From contig JAPUJD010000337.1 of the NCBI GenBank assembly GCA_027296385.1, positions 1 through 5,068 on the forward strand: 5,068 bases of DNA, given 5' to 3'. Under the pieces are notes generated by a model. It was not told where the DNA came from and ran no database searches. It saw nothing but the letters and a program-made list of their open reading frames with translations. Each line of letters opens with the position of its first letter. The stretch's first letter is position 1. The position numbers and the translations under genes are program-made. The DNA is from Acidobacteriota bacterium (GTDB taxonomy: Bacteria; Acidobacteriota; Thermoanaerobaculia; Multivoradales; JAHEKO01). Positions 1-5,068 of the stretch are shown one piece after another.

Positions 1-102
1 CCTCAGCCCGCCGTAGGGCAGGCGCCCGACCGTCTGGGTGAGCAACGGGACCAAGAGCCGCAGGGCGGCGGAGCGCACTCTACGCAGGCGATCGCGGCCC
101 AT
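1..102 (-). CDS. 5' end of a membrane or lipid gene, possibly a lipid A (LpxL/HtrB-like) acyltransferase
   Basis: Only the first 34 codons are in the window; the frame stays open to base 1. It begins with ATG at 102..100, and the kdsC stop TGA shares its last A with this ATG (TGATG), so translation is probably coupled to kdsC. The visible residues are basic at first (MGRDRLRRVRSAALRLL), then a short amphipathic stretch containing VPLLTQ, then VGRLPYGGLR. This Arg-rich start followed by a Leu-rich helix and a 'GRLP' turn resembles the N-terminus of LpxL/HtrB-type lysophospholipid or lipid A acyltransferases. It lacks the long single hydrophobic helix expected of LptC, which often follows kdsC. 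The coding call rests on the tight overlap and the operon position; the product is a weak guess from a short stretch. There is no clear Shine-Dalgarno site. Confidence 0.4.
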   Translation of the reverse strand, partial: MGRDRLRRVRSAALRLLVPLLTQTVGRLPYGGLR

Positions 103-647
103 CAACGATCGAAGGTGAAGGGCCGGAAGACGCTGTCCCAGTCGCCGCGGGCGCGCAGGATCGCCTCGATCATCTCGCGGACCGCGCCTTGGCCGCCGGC
201 CGCCTCGAGCACCCGGTGGACCACCGTGCGCACCTCGAGCGCCGCGTCGGCCGGTGCGAAGGTCAGGCCGCAACGTGCCAGGGCCACCAGGTCCGGAAGG
301 TCGTCGCCGATGAAGGCGATGTGGCGCGGCGCCACTTCATGCTGGTCGACGAAGGCCTGGAGCGCGGCGGCCTTGTCACGCGTGCCGCTCACGACCTCGT
401 CGAGCCCGAGCTCCTGCGCCCGGTGATCGAGCGCCGCCGATGAGCGGCCCGACAGCACGCCGGTGCGGATGCCGGCCCGCTGGGCGAGCTTCAGACCCAG
501 CCCGTCGCGCGCGTTGAAGCGCAGCAGGCCGTGGCCCCGGCGGTCGTAATAGAGCCCACCGTCGGTCAGCACGCCATCGACGTCGCACAGAATCCACTCG
601 AGATCGGCGGCGCGCCGGGCGAACTCCCGCTGGGTGATGCCGGCCAC
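102..647 (-). CDS. kdsC: 3-deoxy-D-manno-octulosonate 8-phosphate phosphatase KdsC
   Basis: This cytosolic HAD-superfamily phosphatase hydrolyses Kdo 8-phosphate to Kdo and phosphate, the step before CMP activation. The product is 181 residues, in the usual range for the family (about 170-190; a capless, tetrameric C0-type HAD). All four HAD motifs are present: DVDGVLTDGG at residues 22-31 (nucleophile D22, acid/base D24), SGR at 66-68, K92, and GDDLPD at 114-119 with D115, D116 and D119 for magnesium. The KdsC hallmark GGQGAVRE lies at 151-158. I place the start at the GTG at 647..645, two bases after the kdsD stop. It gives family length, with AGITQREF leading into motif I. The frame stays open far into kdsD up to an ATG at 815, but that extension is Arg-rich shadow sequence. 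With no good Shine-Dalgarno site, reinitiation after kdsD is likely. The function is secure. Confidence 0.95.
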   Translation of the reverse strand: MAGITQREFARRAADLEWILCDVDGVLTDGGLYYDRRGHGLLRFNARDGLGLKLAQRAGIRTGVLSGRSSAALDHRAQELGLDEVVSGTRDKAAALQAFVDQHEVAPRHIAFIGDDLPDLVALARCGLTFAPADAALEVRTVVHRVLEAAGGQGAVREMIEAILRARGDWDSVFRPFTFDR

Positions 648-649
648 GA

Positions 650-1612
650 TTAGAAGAGCTCGAGTTGCCAGAGATCGTGCAGGTGCACGACGCCGAGCGC
701 CACGCCGGCGTCGTCGCAGACGAAAAGCGAGGTTATGCGCCTCTCTTCCATCGTGTGCAGCGCCGCCGAGGCGAGCTCGTCGGGTCCGATCGTCTTGGGC
801 TCGGGGTGCATGCACTCGCCCGAGGAGCGCTCGAGCAGGCGCACGTCGTCGGCCAGCAGCCGGCGCAGATCGCCGTCGGTGATGCAGCCCACCAGCTTGC
901 CCGCCTCGTCGACCACGCCGGTGATGCCGAGCCGCTTGGCCGACATTTCGTAGATCGCCTGCGGCATCGGCGTCGTAGCCTCGACCTTCGGCAGGTCGTC
1001 GCCCTTGTGCATGAGCTCGCCGACCTTGAGCAGCTGCCGGCCGAGGCTGCCCCCCGGGTGCAGCACCTTGAAGTCCTCGGCCGAAAAGCCCTTGACCTCG
1101 AGCAGGGCCATGGCCAGAGCGTCGCCCAACGCCAGGGTGGCGGTGGTCGAGGCGGTCGGCGCCAGCTCCAGCGGACAGGCCTCGCGGTCGATCGCCGCCT
1201 TCAAGTGGATGTTGGCGAGCTTGGCGATGGTGCTGCTGGCACTACCGGTGATCGCCACCATGGGGACGCCCAGGCGCCGCAGGATCTCCGCCAGCCGCAC
1301 CAGCTCCTCGGTCGATCCCGAGTAGGAGGCGGCGAGCACCACGTCATCCTTGGTCAGCATGCCGAGATCGCCGTGGATCGCATCTGCCGGGTGCAGGAAG
1401 AGCGCCGGCGTCCCGGTCGAGGCGAAAGTCGCTGCCACCTTGCGCAGCACGAGGCCGCTCTTGCCCATGCCGGTGCAGACCACGCGTCCGCCGCAGGCGG
1501 CGATGAGCTCCACTGCGCGATCGAACTCCTCATCCAGCTGGTCGATCAGCCCCTCGACCGCCGCTGCTTCGGTGGCCAAGACCTGGCGCGCGATGTCCCG
1601 AGCGCGGCTCAA
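650..1612 (-). CDS. kdsD: arabinose 5-phosphate isomerase KdsD (SIS plus two CBS domains)
   Basis: This enzyme interconverts D-ribulose 5-phosphate and D-arabinose 5-phosphate, the first committed supply step for Kdo. The 320 residues show a SIS domain (about 34-170) with TGMGKSG at 47-53, SYSGSTEE at 96-103 and APTASTTATLALGDALA near 151-165. HPGGSLG follows at 185-191. Two CBS domains come next, at about 198-255 (TDGDLRR at 245-251) and 264-319. Compared from memory with E. coli KdsD, residues K51, E103, E144 and H185 sit at a constant offset of 8 from the active-site residues K59, E111, E152 and H193. The start is a TTG at 1612..1610, overlapping the kdsA stop as TTGA. No other upstream start in this frame is evident, and the length matches the family. 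A GGGGG run lies about 7 nt upstream. It could equally be called KpsF or GutQ by homology, but its place between kdsA and kdsC supports the KdsD role. Confidence 0.95.
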   Translation of the reverse strand: MSRARDIARQVLATEAAAVEGLIDQLDEEFDRAVELIAACGGRVVCTGMGKSGLVLRKVAATFASTGTPALFLHPADAIHGDLGMLTKDDVVLAASYSGSTEELVRLAEILRRLGVPMVAITGSASSTIAKLANIHLKAAIDREACPLELAPTASTTATLALGDALAMALLEVKGFSAEDFKVLHPGGSLGRQLLKVGELMHKGDDLPKVEATTPMPQAIYEMSAKRLGITGVVDEAGKLVGCITDGDLRRLLADDVRLLERSSGECMHPEPKTIGPDELASAALHTMEERRITSLFVCDDAGVALGVVHLHDLWQLELF

Positions 1613-2439
1613 GCGTTGGCCCCCGTCAGCGCCTTGCGCAGCGTGACCAGCTCCGCCAGCAGCTTCGCCGCGCGCTCCGGAGCGAGCTGGGTCGAGCTGT
1701 CGGAGAGCGCCTTGGCGGGCTCCGGATGAACCTCGACGTAGAGGCCGTCGGCACCCGCCGCCACTGCCGCCCGGGCCAGCGGTTCGGCGAATTGGCGCTG
1801 GCCGCCGGTCTGCCGGCCGCCGCCGGGCAGCTGCAGCGAGTGGGTGACGTCGTAGATCACTCGGATGCCGTGGCGTTGCATCATGGCGAAGCTGCGCATG
1901 TCGACGACCAGGTTGTTATAGCCAAAAGAGGCGCCGCGCTCGGTGACGCTGATTCTCTCGTTGCCGGTCGAGCGCGCCTTGTCGACTGCCCGCGCCATGT
2001 CGTCCGGGGCCATGAACTGGCCCTTCTTGATGTTCACCGGTCGGCCGGTGGCCGCCGCTGCCAGCACCAGGTCGGTCTGCCGGCACAGGAAGGCCGGTAC
2101 TTGCAGCACATCGCAGACCTCGGCCGCGGCGTCGCACTGCTCCGGCGTGTGTACATCGGTCAGAAGCGGCAGTCCGGTGGCGGTCCGAACGGCGGCCAGG
2201 ATCCGCAGCCCTTCCTCGAGACCCGGGCCGCGGTAGCTGTCGAGCGCGCTGCGGTTGGCCTTGTCGAACGAGGCCTTGAACACCAGCGCCAGGCCGAGAC
2301 TCTCGGCGGTGTCGGCGAGAAAGCGCGCCACCTCCAGGGTCGTTTCTTCGGACTCGATCGAACAGGGTCCGGCGATGATCGGCAACGAGTCACCTCCCAG
2401 GATGACCCCAGGGGCGAGCTCGAAAGGAGCTGAGGTCAC
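1609..2439 (-). CDS. kdsA: Kdo 8-phosphate synthase KdsA, metal-dependent type
   Basis: This enzyme condenses phosphoenolpyruvate with arabinose 5-phosphate to give Kdo 8-phosphate and phosphate. The 276-residue TIM barrel shows AGPCSIES at 23-30, FKASFDKANRSA at 54-65, SYRGPGLEEG at 68-77, TDVH at 94-97, PAFLCRQTDL at 115-124, NIKKGQF at 136-142, DVTHSLQLPGG at 197-207 and VEVHPEP at 235-241. C26, H200, E236 and D247 match the metal ligands of the Aquifex enzyme (C11, H185, E222, D233, from memory). The Asn of the metal-free E. coli type is absent, and SDSSTQL replaces its CDG motif. This points to a divalent-metal enzyme. The start is a GTG at 2439..2437 overlapping the pyrG stop (GTGA), with a strong Shine-Dalgarno site, GGAGAGGTGAT, directly upstream inside pyrG. 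The KANRS and SYRGPG motifs favour KdsA over the related DAHP synthase. Confidence 0.96.
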   Translation of the reverse strand: MTSAPFELAPGVILGGDSLPIIAGPCSIESEETTLEVARFLADTAESLGLALVFKASFDKANRSALDSYRGPGLEEGLRILAAVRTATGLPLLTDVHTPEQCDAAAEVCDVLQVPAFLCRQTDLVLAAAATGRPVNIKKGQFMAPDDMARAVDKARSTGNERISVTERGASFGYNNLVVDMRSFAMMQRHGIRVIYDVTHSLQLPGGGRQTGGQRQFAEPLARAAVAAGADGLYVEVHPEPAKALSDSSTQLAPERAAKLLAELVTLRKALTGANA

Positions 2440-2450
2440 ATCACCTCTCC
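2426..2450 (-). promoter_or_regulatory. kdsA ribosome-binding site within a potential hairpin (translational coupling with pyrG)
   Basis: On the minus strand, GGAGAGGTGAT is directly followed by the kdsA GTG. It matches the consensus complement of the 16S rRNA tail well. Part of it, GAGGT (2447..2443), can pair with ACCTC (2436..2432), leaving a six-base loop that holds the pyrG ATG-TGA end and the kdsA GTG. A 3-nt bulge then allows three more pairs (GGA 2450..2448 with TCC 2428..2426). A ribosome finishing pyrG would open this fold, which would tie kdsA translation to pyrG. The ribosome-binding site is well supported; the fold is inferred. Confidence 0.6.
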
Positions 2451-4097
2451 AGCCGTCAGCATGGTTTCGCGCTCCCGCACCCGCTCAGGATCCTGCCGCC
2501 GCTGGTGCTCCTCGAGCGCCGCCGCGATGTAGGAGGAGAAGAGCGGGTGCGCCTCGGTGAGCTTCGACTTGTACTCGGGGTGGAACTGACAGCCGAGAAA
2601 CCAGGGGTGGTCCGGCAGCTCGACCATCTCGACGAACTTGCCGTCCGGGCTCATGCCCGAGACCACCAGGCCGCCGCCGGTGAGATCGGACAGATACTTC
2701 TGATTGACCTCGTAGCGGTGGCGGTGGCGCTCGCTGATCTCGTCCTCGCCGTAGATTCCCCGCGCCAGAGTACCCTGGCGCAACTCGCACGGGTAGGCAC
2801 CGAGGCGCATCGTGCCGCCCAGCTCCTCGACCCCGAGCAGATCGCGCAGCTTGTAGATCGCCGGATCCTTGGTGTCGGGGTCGAACTCCGCCGAGTTGGC
2901 GTTCTCGACCCCACAGACGTTGCGCAGAAACTCGATCACCATGCACTGCAGGCCGAGGCAGATGCCGAAGAACGGCACCTTGTGCTCGCGAGCGTAGTGG
3001 ATCGCGCGGATCTTGCCTTCGGTGCCGCGCTTGCCGAATCCGATCGGCACCAGGAGCCCATCGACCTCGAAGACTTCGCGCGGCCAGCTCTCGGTCTCGA
3101 GCTGCTCGGCGCCGATGTAGACCAATTCGACCTCCGTGTCATTGACCACGCCGCCGTGCATCAGCGCTTCGTTGAGGCTCTTGTACGCGTCAGGCAGCTC
3201 GACGTACTTGCCGACGATACCGATGCGCACCTTCTCTTTCGGGTGCAGGATGCGGCTGACCAGATTCTCGAGCTGGCTCATGTCACGCGGGTAGTGGGGT
3301 AGGCCGAGCACGTCGAGCAGGATTTCGTCGAGGCCCTCCTGGGACAGAGCCAGCGGCACCTGGTAGATCGTGGCCACGTCGCGGGCCGCGATCACTTGCC
3401 GCGGCTCGAGGTTGCAAAAAAGTGCGATCTTCTTCTTCAGACCGTCCGACAGGGGCCGGTCGCAGCGGCACAGCAGCACGTCGGCGGCGATGCCGCTGGC
3501 CCGCAGCTCACGCACCGAGTGCTGGGTCGGCTTGGTCTTGAGCTCGTCCGCCGCCGCTATGTAGGGCACGAGGGTCAGGTGCATGTTGCAGGCGTTGTTC
3601 TTGCCCAGATCCAGGCGCAGCTGCCGAATAGCCTCGATGAAGGGCATCGCCTCGATGTCGCCGATCGTGCCGCCGATCTCGATGATCACCACGTCGACCG
3701 TGTCCTCGAAATGGCGCATCTTCTCCTTGATCTCGTCCGTGATGTGCGGGATGACCTGCACCGTCTTGCCGAGGTAGTCGCCGCGGCGCTCCTTGTTGAT
3801 CACCGACTCGTAGATCTTGCCGGTGGTGAAGTTGTGGTTCTTGCTCATCACCGCATGGGTGAAGCGCTCGTAGTGCCCCAGGTCGAGGTCGGTCTCCGCC
3901 CCGTCGTCGGTGACGAACACCTCGCCGTGCTGATAAGGCGACATCGTGCCCGGATCGACGTTGACGTAAGGGTCGAACTTCATCAGCGTGACCGAGAAAC
4001 CGCGGGCCTCGAGAATGGCGCCGACCGAGGCCGCCGCCACGCCCTTGCCGAGGGACGAGACCACGCCGCCGGTAATGAAGATGTACTTGGTTGCCAT
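2436..4097 (-). CDS. pyrG: CTP synthase PyrG (glutamine-hydrolysing)
   Basis: This enzyme makes CTP from UTP with ATP and glutamine, the last step of pyrimidine nucleotide synthesis and the CTP source for KdsB. It has 553 residues against 545 in E. coli. The N-terminal amidoligase domain (about 1-270) carries SSLGKG at 14-19 (K18), K40, D72 in DLDLGHYERF and E140 in IIEIGGTIGD. The C-terminal class I glutaminase domain (about 290-530) carries GICLGLQ at 378-384 with nucleophile C380, RHRHRYEVN at 457-465, and CQFHPE at 503-508 with H506 and E508. One residue is odd: the usual PGGFG oxyanion loop reads PIGFG at 351-355, with Ile at position 352. The tail after about residue 530 is a short charged extension whose DNA also carries the kdsA ribosome-binding site. 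The ATG at 4097 follows AGGGGAA at 8-nt spacing. The function is secure. Confidence 0.97.
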   Translation of the reverse strand: MATKYIFITGGVVSSLGKGVAAASVGAILEARGFSVTLMKFDPYVNVDPGTMSPYQHGEVFVTDDGAETDLDLGHYERFTHAVMSKNHNFTTGKIYESVINKERRGDYLGKTVQVIPHITDEIKEKMRHFEDTVDVVIIEIGGTIGDIEAMPFIEAIRQLRLDLGKNNACNMHLTLVPYIAAADELKTKPTQHSVRELRASGIAADVLLCRCDRPLSDGLKKKIALFCNLEPRQVIAARDVATIYQVPLALSQEGLDEILLDVLGLPHYPRDMSQLENLVSRILHPKEKVRIGIVGKYVELPDAYKSLNEALMHGGVVNDTEVELVYIGAEQLETESWPREVFEVDGLLVPIGFGKRGTEGKIRAIHYAREHKVPFFGICLGLQCMVIEFLRNVCGVENANSAEFDPDTKDPAIYKLRDLLGVEELGGTMRLGAYPCELRQGTLARGIYGEDEISERHRHRYEVNQKYLSDLTGGGLVVSGMSPDGKFVEMVELPDHPWFLGCQFHPEYKSKLTEAHPLFSSYIAAALEEHQRRQDPERVRERETMLTAGEVM

Positions 4098-4103
4098 CGA
4101 TTG

Positions 4104-4110
4104 TTCCCCT
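4104..4110 (-). promoter_or_regulatory. Ribosome-binding site of pyrG
   Basis: AGGGGAA on the minus strand ends about 7-8 bases before the pyrG ATG at 4097. It is one of only two clear Shine-Dalgarno sites in the window, the other being that of kdsA, and it supports the pyrG start. It lies between the 16-bp palindrome and the start codon. Confidence 0.75.
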
Positions 4111-4123
4111 GTTGAAGTGCCCG

Positions 4124-4139
4124 GCCGCCCCGGGGCGGC
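4124..4139. repeat. Perfect 16-bp GC palindrome between kdsB and pyrG
   Basis: GCCGCCCCGGGGCGGC reads the same on both strands and lies in the 69-nt gap between the kdsB stop and the pyrG start. As RNA it could fold to a 6-bp all-GC stem with a CCGG loop, 26 nt ahead of the pyrG ATG. No run of T follows on the minus strand, so it does not look like an ordinary intrinsic terminator. It may stabilise or process the transcript, or be a protein site; in GC-rich DNA it may also be chance. Confidence 0.5.
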
Positions 4140-4166
4140 GCCTGCCTGCCTGGGTCCCCTGTCGCC

Positions 4167-4949
4167 CTATGGGGCCAGCAGACGCTCGACTGCCTCCAGA
4201 TCTTCCATTGTATCGACCCCGGGCCAGGCGCTCTCCACCTCCAGCACTTGGATCGGAATACCGTTCTCCAGCGCCCGCAACTGCTCGAGTGATTCCGCTC
4301 GCTCGAGCGGCGTCGCCGGCAGCGACGCGAGGTGCAACAGCGTGTCGCGCTGATAGCCGTAGATCCCGATGTGCCGCAGGGCCGGCGCCGGCGAGCTCGC
4401 GTCCCACGCATGCGGGATTGCCGCGCGACTGAAATAGAGCGCCCGTCCGGCCCGGTCAGTCACCACCTTGACGACATTCGGATTGGCCAGATCGTCACTG
4501 CTCGCCGGCGCGGCGAGTGTCGCCATCGGCTGGTCCGGCCGCGCTGCCAGATGCCGCGCCAGCCGCGAGATCGCCGCCGGCTCGATCAGCGGCTCGTCGC
4601 CCTGGATGTTCACCACGGCGGAAGCCGTCCAGTTGCGCGCCGCATGCGCGATGCGATCGGTGCCGCTGGCACATTGGGCCGGCGTCATCTCCACTTTGCC
4701 GCCGAACGACTCCACTGCCGCCGCCACCCGCTCGTCGTCCGTCAGCACCACCACCGAGTCCAGACCATCCGCCTGGAGAGCCCGTTCGTAGACGTGAGCC
4801 AGCATTGGCCGCCCAGCGAGCTGCAGCAACACCTTGCCCGGCAACCGCTTCGAAGCGAACCGGGCCGGAATCGCGCCGACCACCGAAGGCCCCGGAAGCG
4901 TCGAGCTCGGGGTCGACGAGTCCTCGAAAGGCGGTTCGGTAGGGGGCAC
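4167..4949 (-). CDS. kdsB: CMP-Kdo synthetase KdsB (3-deoxy-manno-octulosonate cytidylyltransferase)
   Basis: This enzyme transfers CMP from CTP to Kdo, giving the short-lived CMP-Kdo used by Kdo transferase. The 260-residue reading shows IPARFASKRLPGK at 27-39, VVLTDDERV at 67-75, CASGTDRIA at 93-101, NIQGDEPLI at 114-122 (D118 a likely magnesium ligand), NPNVVKVV at 156-163, LYFSRAAIP at 171-179, RHIGIYGY at 192-199, LEQLRAL at 221-227 and PGVDTMEDLE at 243-252. These cover the family pattern. The start is uncertain. The GTG at 4949 gives a 22-residue Pro/Ser/Thr-rich leader not normal for KdsB. A second GTG at 4883..4881 would begin MVGAIPARF (238 residues), close to the E. coli start. No good Shine-Dalgarno site precedes either one, and the promoter upstream would start RNA almost on the first GTG. 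A 69-nt gap separates it from pyrG. The function is secure. Confidence 0.95.
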   Translation of the reverse strand: MPPTEPPFEDSSTPSSTLPGPSVVGAIPARFASKRLPGKVLLQLAGRPMLAHVYERALQADGLDSVVVLTDDERVAAAVESFGGKVEMTPAQCASGTDRIAHAARNWTASAVVNIQGDEPLIEPAAISRLARHLAARPDQPMATLAAPASSDDLANPNVVKVVTDRAGRALYFSRAAIPHAWDASSPAPALRHIGIYGYQRDTLLHLASLPATPLERAESLEQLRALENGIPIQVLEVESAWPGVDTMEDLEAVERLLAP

Positions 4950-5068
4950 GATTCAATCTACTAACCTACCGAGGACGAGTCAACCGGGATTCCCATAGAG
5001 AGTAGCGCCCTGGCTCCGTCCCGGGCGAGCGGCGTTGCCGAACACCCACGGTTACAGCCAGCGAAACG
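4950..5068. other. Upstream region of the operon, no gene assigned
   Basis: These 119 bases contain the promoter listed separately and otherwise no recognisable gene. On the minus strand two frames are open from the window edge to TAG stops at 4968..4966 and 4963..4961. Either could be the tail of an upstream gene, but neither short peptide has a recognisable motif. The third minus frame closes early, with a TAA near 5054. No terminator hairpin with a T run and no RNA gene is visible. Confidence 0.35.
4955..4983 (-). promoter_or_regulatory. Sigma-70-like promoter for the kdsB-pyrG-kds operon
   Basis: On the minus strand, TTGACT (4983..4978, five of six matches to TTGACA) is followed after exactly 17 bases by TAGATT (4960..4955, four of six matches to TATAAT). 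The surrounding 40 bases are less GC-rich than the genes, as expected of an intergenic promoter. The expected RNA start is about 4950-4947, on or next to the kdsB GTG codon. A small GGGATTCCC dyad (4986-4994) lies just upstream of the -35 box and could be incidental. The call is by pattern only. Confidence 0.6.

Noticed and set aside
648..815. Upstream extension of the kdsC frame to an ATG at 815, giving a 237-residue protein
   Set aside because: The extra 56 residues are Arg-rich, match nothing in KdsC, and lie wholly inside the well-supported kdsD gene. The GTG at 647 gives the normal family length.
665..1729. Long open frame of 354 codons on the plus strand opposite kdsD and the end of kdsA
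   Set aside because: It mirrors a real gene in high-GC DNA where stops are rare. Its composition is rich in His, Arg, Gln, Asp and Ala without any domain, and kdsD is certain by its motifs. Similar plus-strand frames opposite kdsA, pyrG and kdsB were rejected for the same reason.
2762..2781. Inverted repeat GCGCCAG-6 nt-CTGGCGC inside pyrG
   Set aside because: A 7-bp stem with a 6-nt loop lies in the middle of the glutaminase domain coding region. No T run follows and the codons are ordinary, so chance in GC-rich coding DNA is the simplest reading.
4141..4152. Triple CCTG repeat next to the kdsB-pyrG palindrome
   Set aside because: Three copies of a 4-mer is too short to call a repeat array, and nothing ties it to a function.
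4297..4314. Short CGCTCGAGCG-type palindrome in kdsB and frequent CTCGAG or GAGCTC words throughout
   Set aside because: These come from common Leu, Glu and Ser codons in high-GC genes. They show no regular spacing and sit in conserved coding sequence.
3508..4407. Open frame of 299 codons on the minus strand spanning the pyrG start and the end of kdsB
   Set aside because: It is a shifted reading of pyrG and kdsB, very rich in Arg, Gly and Pro, and bridges two certain genes out of frame.
5011..5068. Possible divergent gene start or terminator at the right edge
   Set aside because: No start codon with a ribosome-binding site on the plus strand, and no hairpin with a T run on either strand, could be found in these bases.

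Overview
This is a high-GC bacterial window, roughly two-thirds G+C by eye, in which every recognisable gene is on the minus strand. Read in the direction of transcription (high to low coordinates), the order is kdsB - pyrG - kdsA - kdsD - kdsC - start of a further envelope gene. The set covers CMP-Kdo synthesis from ribulose 5-phosphate, plus the CTP synthase that makes the CTP used in the activation step. This implies a Gram-negative, diderm organism with Kdo-containing lipopolysaccharide. The same kind of gene order, pyrG among kds genes, is known to me from deltaproteobacteria such as Geobacter and from related high-GC phyla. A member of Acidobacteriota or of the former Deltaproteobacteria (including Myxococcota) is my best guess, but the sequence alone does not settle it.

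Region by region: bases 4950-5068 are a short leader region with a good sigma-70-like promoter (TTGACT, 17 bp, TAGATT) directly upstream of the kdsB GTG codon. kdsB (4167-4949) is followed by a 69-nt gap that holds a perfect 16-bp GC palindrome and a clear Shine-Dalgarno site for pyrG (2436-4097). From pyrG onward the genes are packed end to end. pyrG and kdsA overlap by 4 nt (GTGA), kdsA and kdsD overlap by 4 nt (TTGA), kdsD and kdsC are 2 nt apart, and kdsC and the next gene overlap by 1 nt (TGATG). The last gene runs off the window at base 1 after 34 codons; it may be a lipid A-type acyltransferase. I see no terminator, tRNA, mobile element or CRISPR.

The pathway runs as follows. KdsD makes arabinose 5-phosphate from ribulose 5-phosphate. 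KdsA condenses it with phosphoenolpyruvate to Kdo 8-phosphate. KdsC removes the phosphate. PyrG makes CTP from UTP. KdsB couples Kdo to CTP to give CMP-Kdo for the Kdo transferase, which is not in this window.

This is a conserved housekeeping operon and I do not see an undescribed system in it. The points worth a second look are at the detail level: a PGGFG to PIGFG change in the glutaminase site of PyrG, a promoter placed so that kdsB would be leaderless, a hairpin that can close the kdsA ribosome-binding site, and non-ATG starts on all four Kdo genes but not on pyrG.
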